Source: Brevundimonas sp. UBA5866 (GTDB taxonomy: Bacteria > Pseudomonadota > Alphaproteobacteria > Caulobacterales > Caulobacteraceae). From it: 5,028 nucleotides of DNA. Below are positions 4,979 to 5,028 of this stretch, in pieces. The stretch's first letter is position 1. Every line of letters begins with the position of its first letter. The position numbers were made by a program, and so were the translations under genes. The notes under the pieces were generated by a model. That model ran no database searches. It saw only the letters and a program-made list of their open reading frames with translations, and was not told the DNA's origin. Location: assembly GCF_002432125.1 (NCBI RefSeq), contig NZ_DJFS01000071.1, positions 1 to 5,028 on the forward strand. Direction: 5' to 3'.

Positions 4979-5028
4979 AACCCCCCCGGCCTAGTAGTAA
5001 TGAGGGGGCGGGGGGGGGGGGGGGATGG
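4979..5028. other. Low-complexity poly-C/poly-G end, probable contig-end artefact
   Basis: This stretch has seven Cs (4981-4987), then five Gs, one C and 15 Gs in a row (5010-5024). Read in the transporter frame it gives Pro/Gly/Thr-rich residues that do not resemble the BCCT segment expected before the FYWAWW helix. Long G runs at a contig edge are typical of low-quality or two-colour-chemistry reads. Confidence 0.7.

Noticed and set aside
5004..5024. The G run as a G-quadruplex regulatory element
   Set aside because: It is at the extreme edge, inside what should be transporter coding sequence, and fits a base-calling artefact better.

Overview
The window is a high-GC (low-to-mid 60s % by eye) stretch of ordinary bacterial chromosome with compact, tandem genes. 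It most likely comes from an alphaproteobacterium. The best pointers are a DUF4893 lipoprotein (a family I associate mainly with Caulobacterales and Sphingomonadales), a Tat-exported serine hydrolase and a BetT-type BCCT transporter. None of these fixes the genus, so the assignment is an inference. I see no tRNA, rRNA, CRISPR array, transposase or integrase.

Left part, + strand. The 3' end of an unrecognised gene with a basic, Ala/Pro/Arg-rich tail (1-168) closes with a strong intrinsic terminator (194-225). A perfect 7-bp palindrome (243-260), shaped like a TetR-family operator, follows. Next come three + strand genes. The first is a ~203-aa protein whose C-terminal half resembles a histidine-kinase ATPase domain but lacks key nucleotide-binding residues (297-908). 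The second is a DUF4893 lipoprotein with an eight-proline linker (1001-1714). The third is a 138-aa single-pass membrane protein that looks like the stalk and tail of an SPFH/prohibitin protein without the SPFH domain (1770-2186). A bidirectional terminator (2192-2221) separates this block from the convergent genes on the right.

Right part, - strand. Reading leftwards from the right edge there is first the C-terminal half of a BCCT-family choline/betaine-type transporter (3982-4974, 5' end missing). After a 114-bp gap comes a complete Tat-signal serine hydrolase of the beta-lactamase/penicillin-binding-protein-like family, with a DUF3471-like C-terminal domain (2227-3867). Their order and strand allow co-transcription, but a functional link between them is only a guess.

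The last ~50 bases (about 4979-5028) are low-complexity poly-C/poly-G. They do not fit the transporter that should continue there, and they look like a contig-end sequencing or assembly artefact rather than biology.

I found no convincing new multi-gene system. The items most worth a second look are the degenerate ATPase-like protein with its upstream palindrome, and the SPFH-tail mini-protein.
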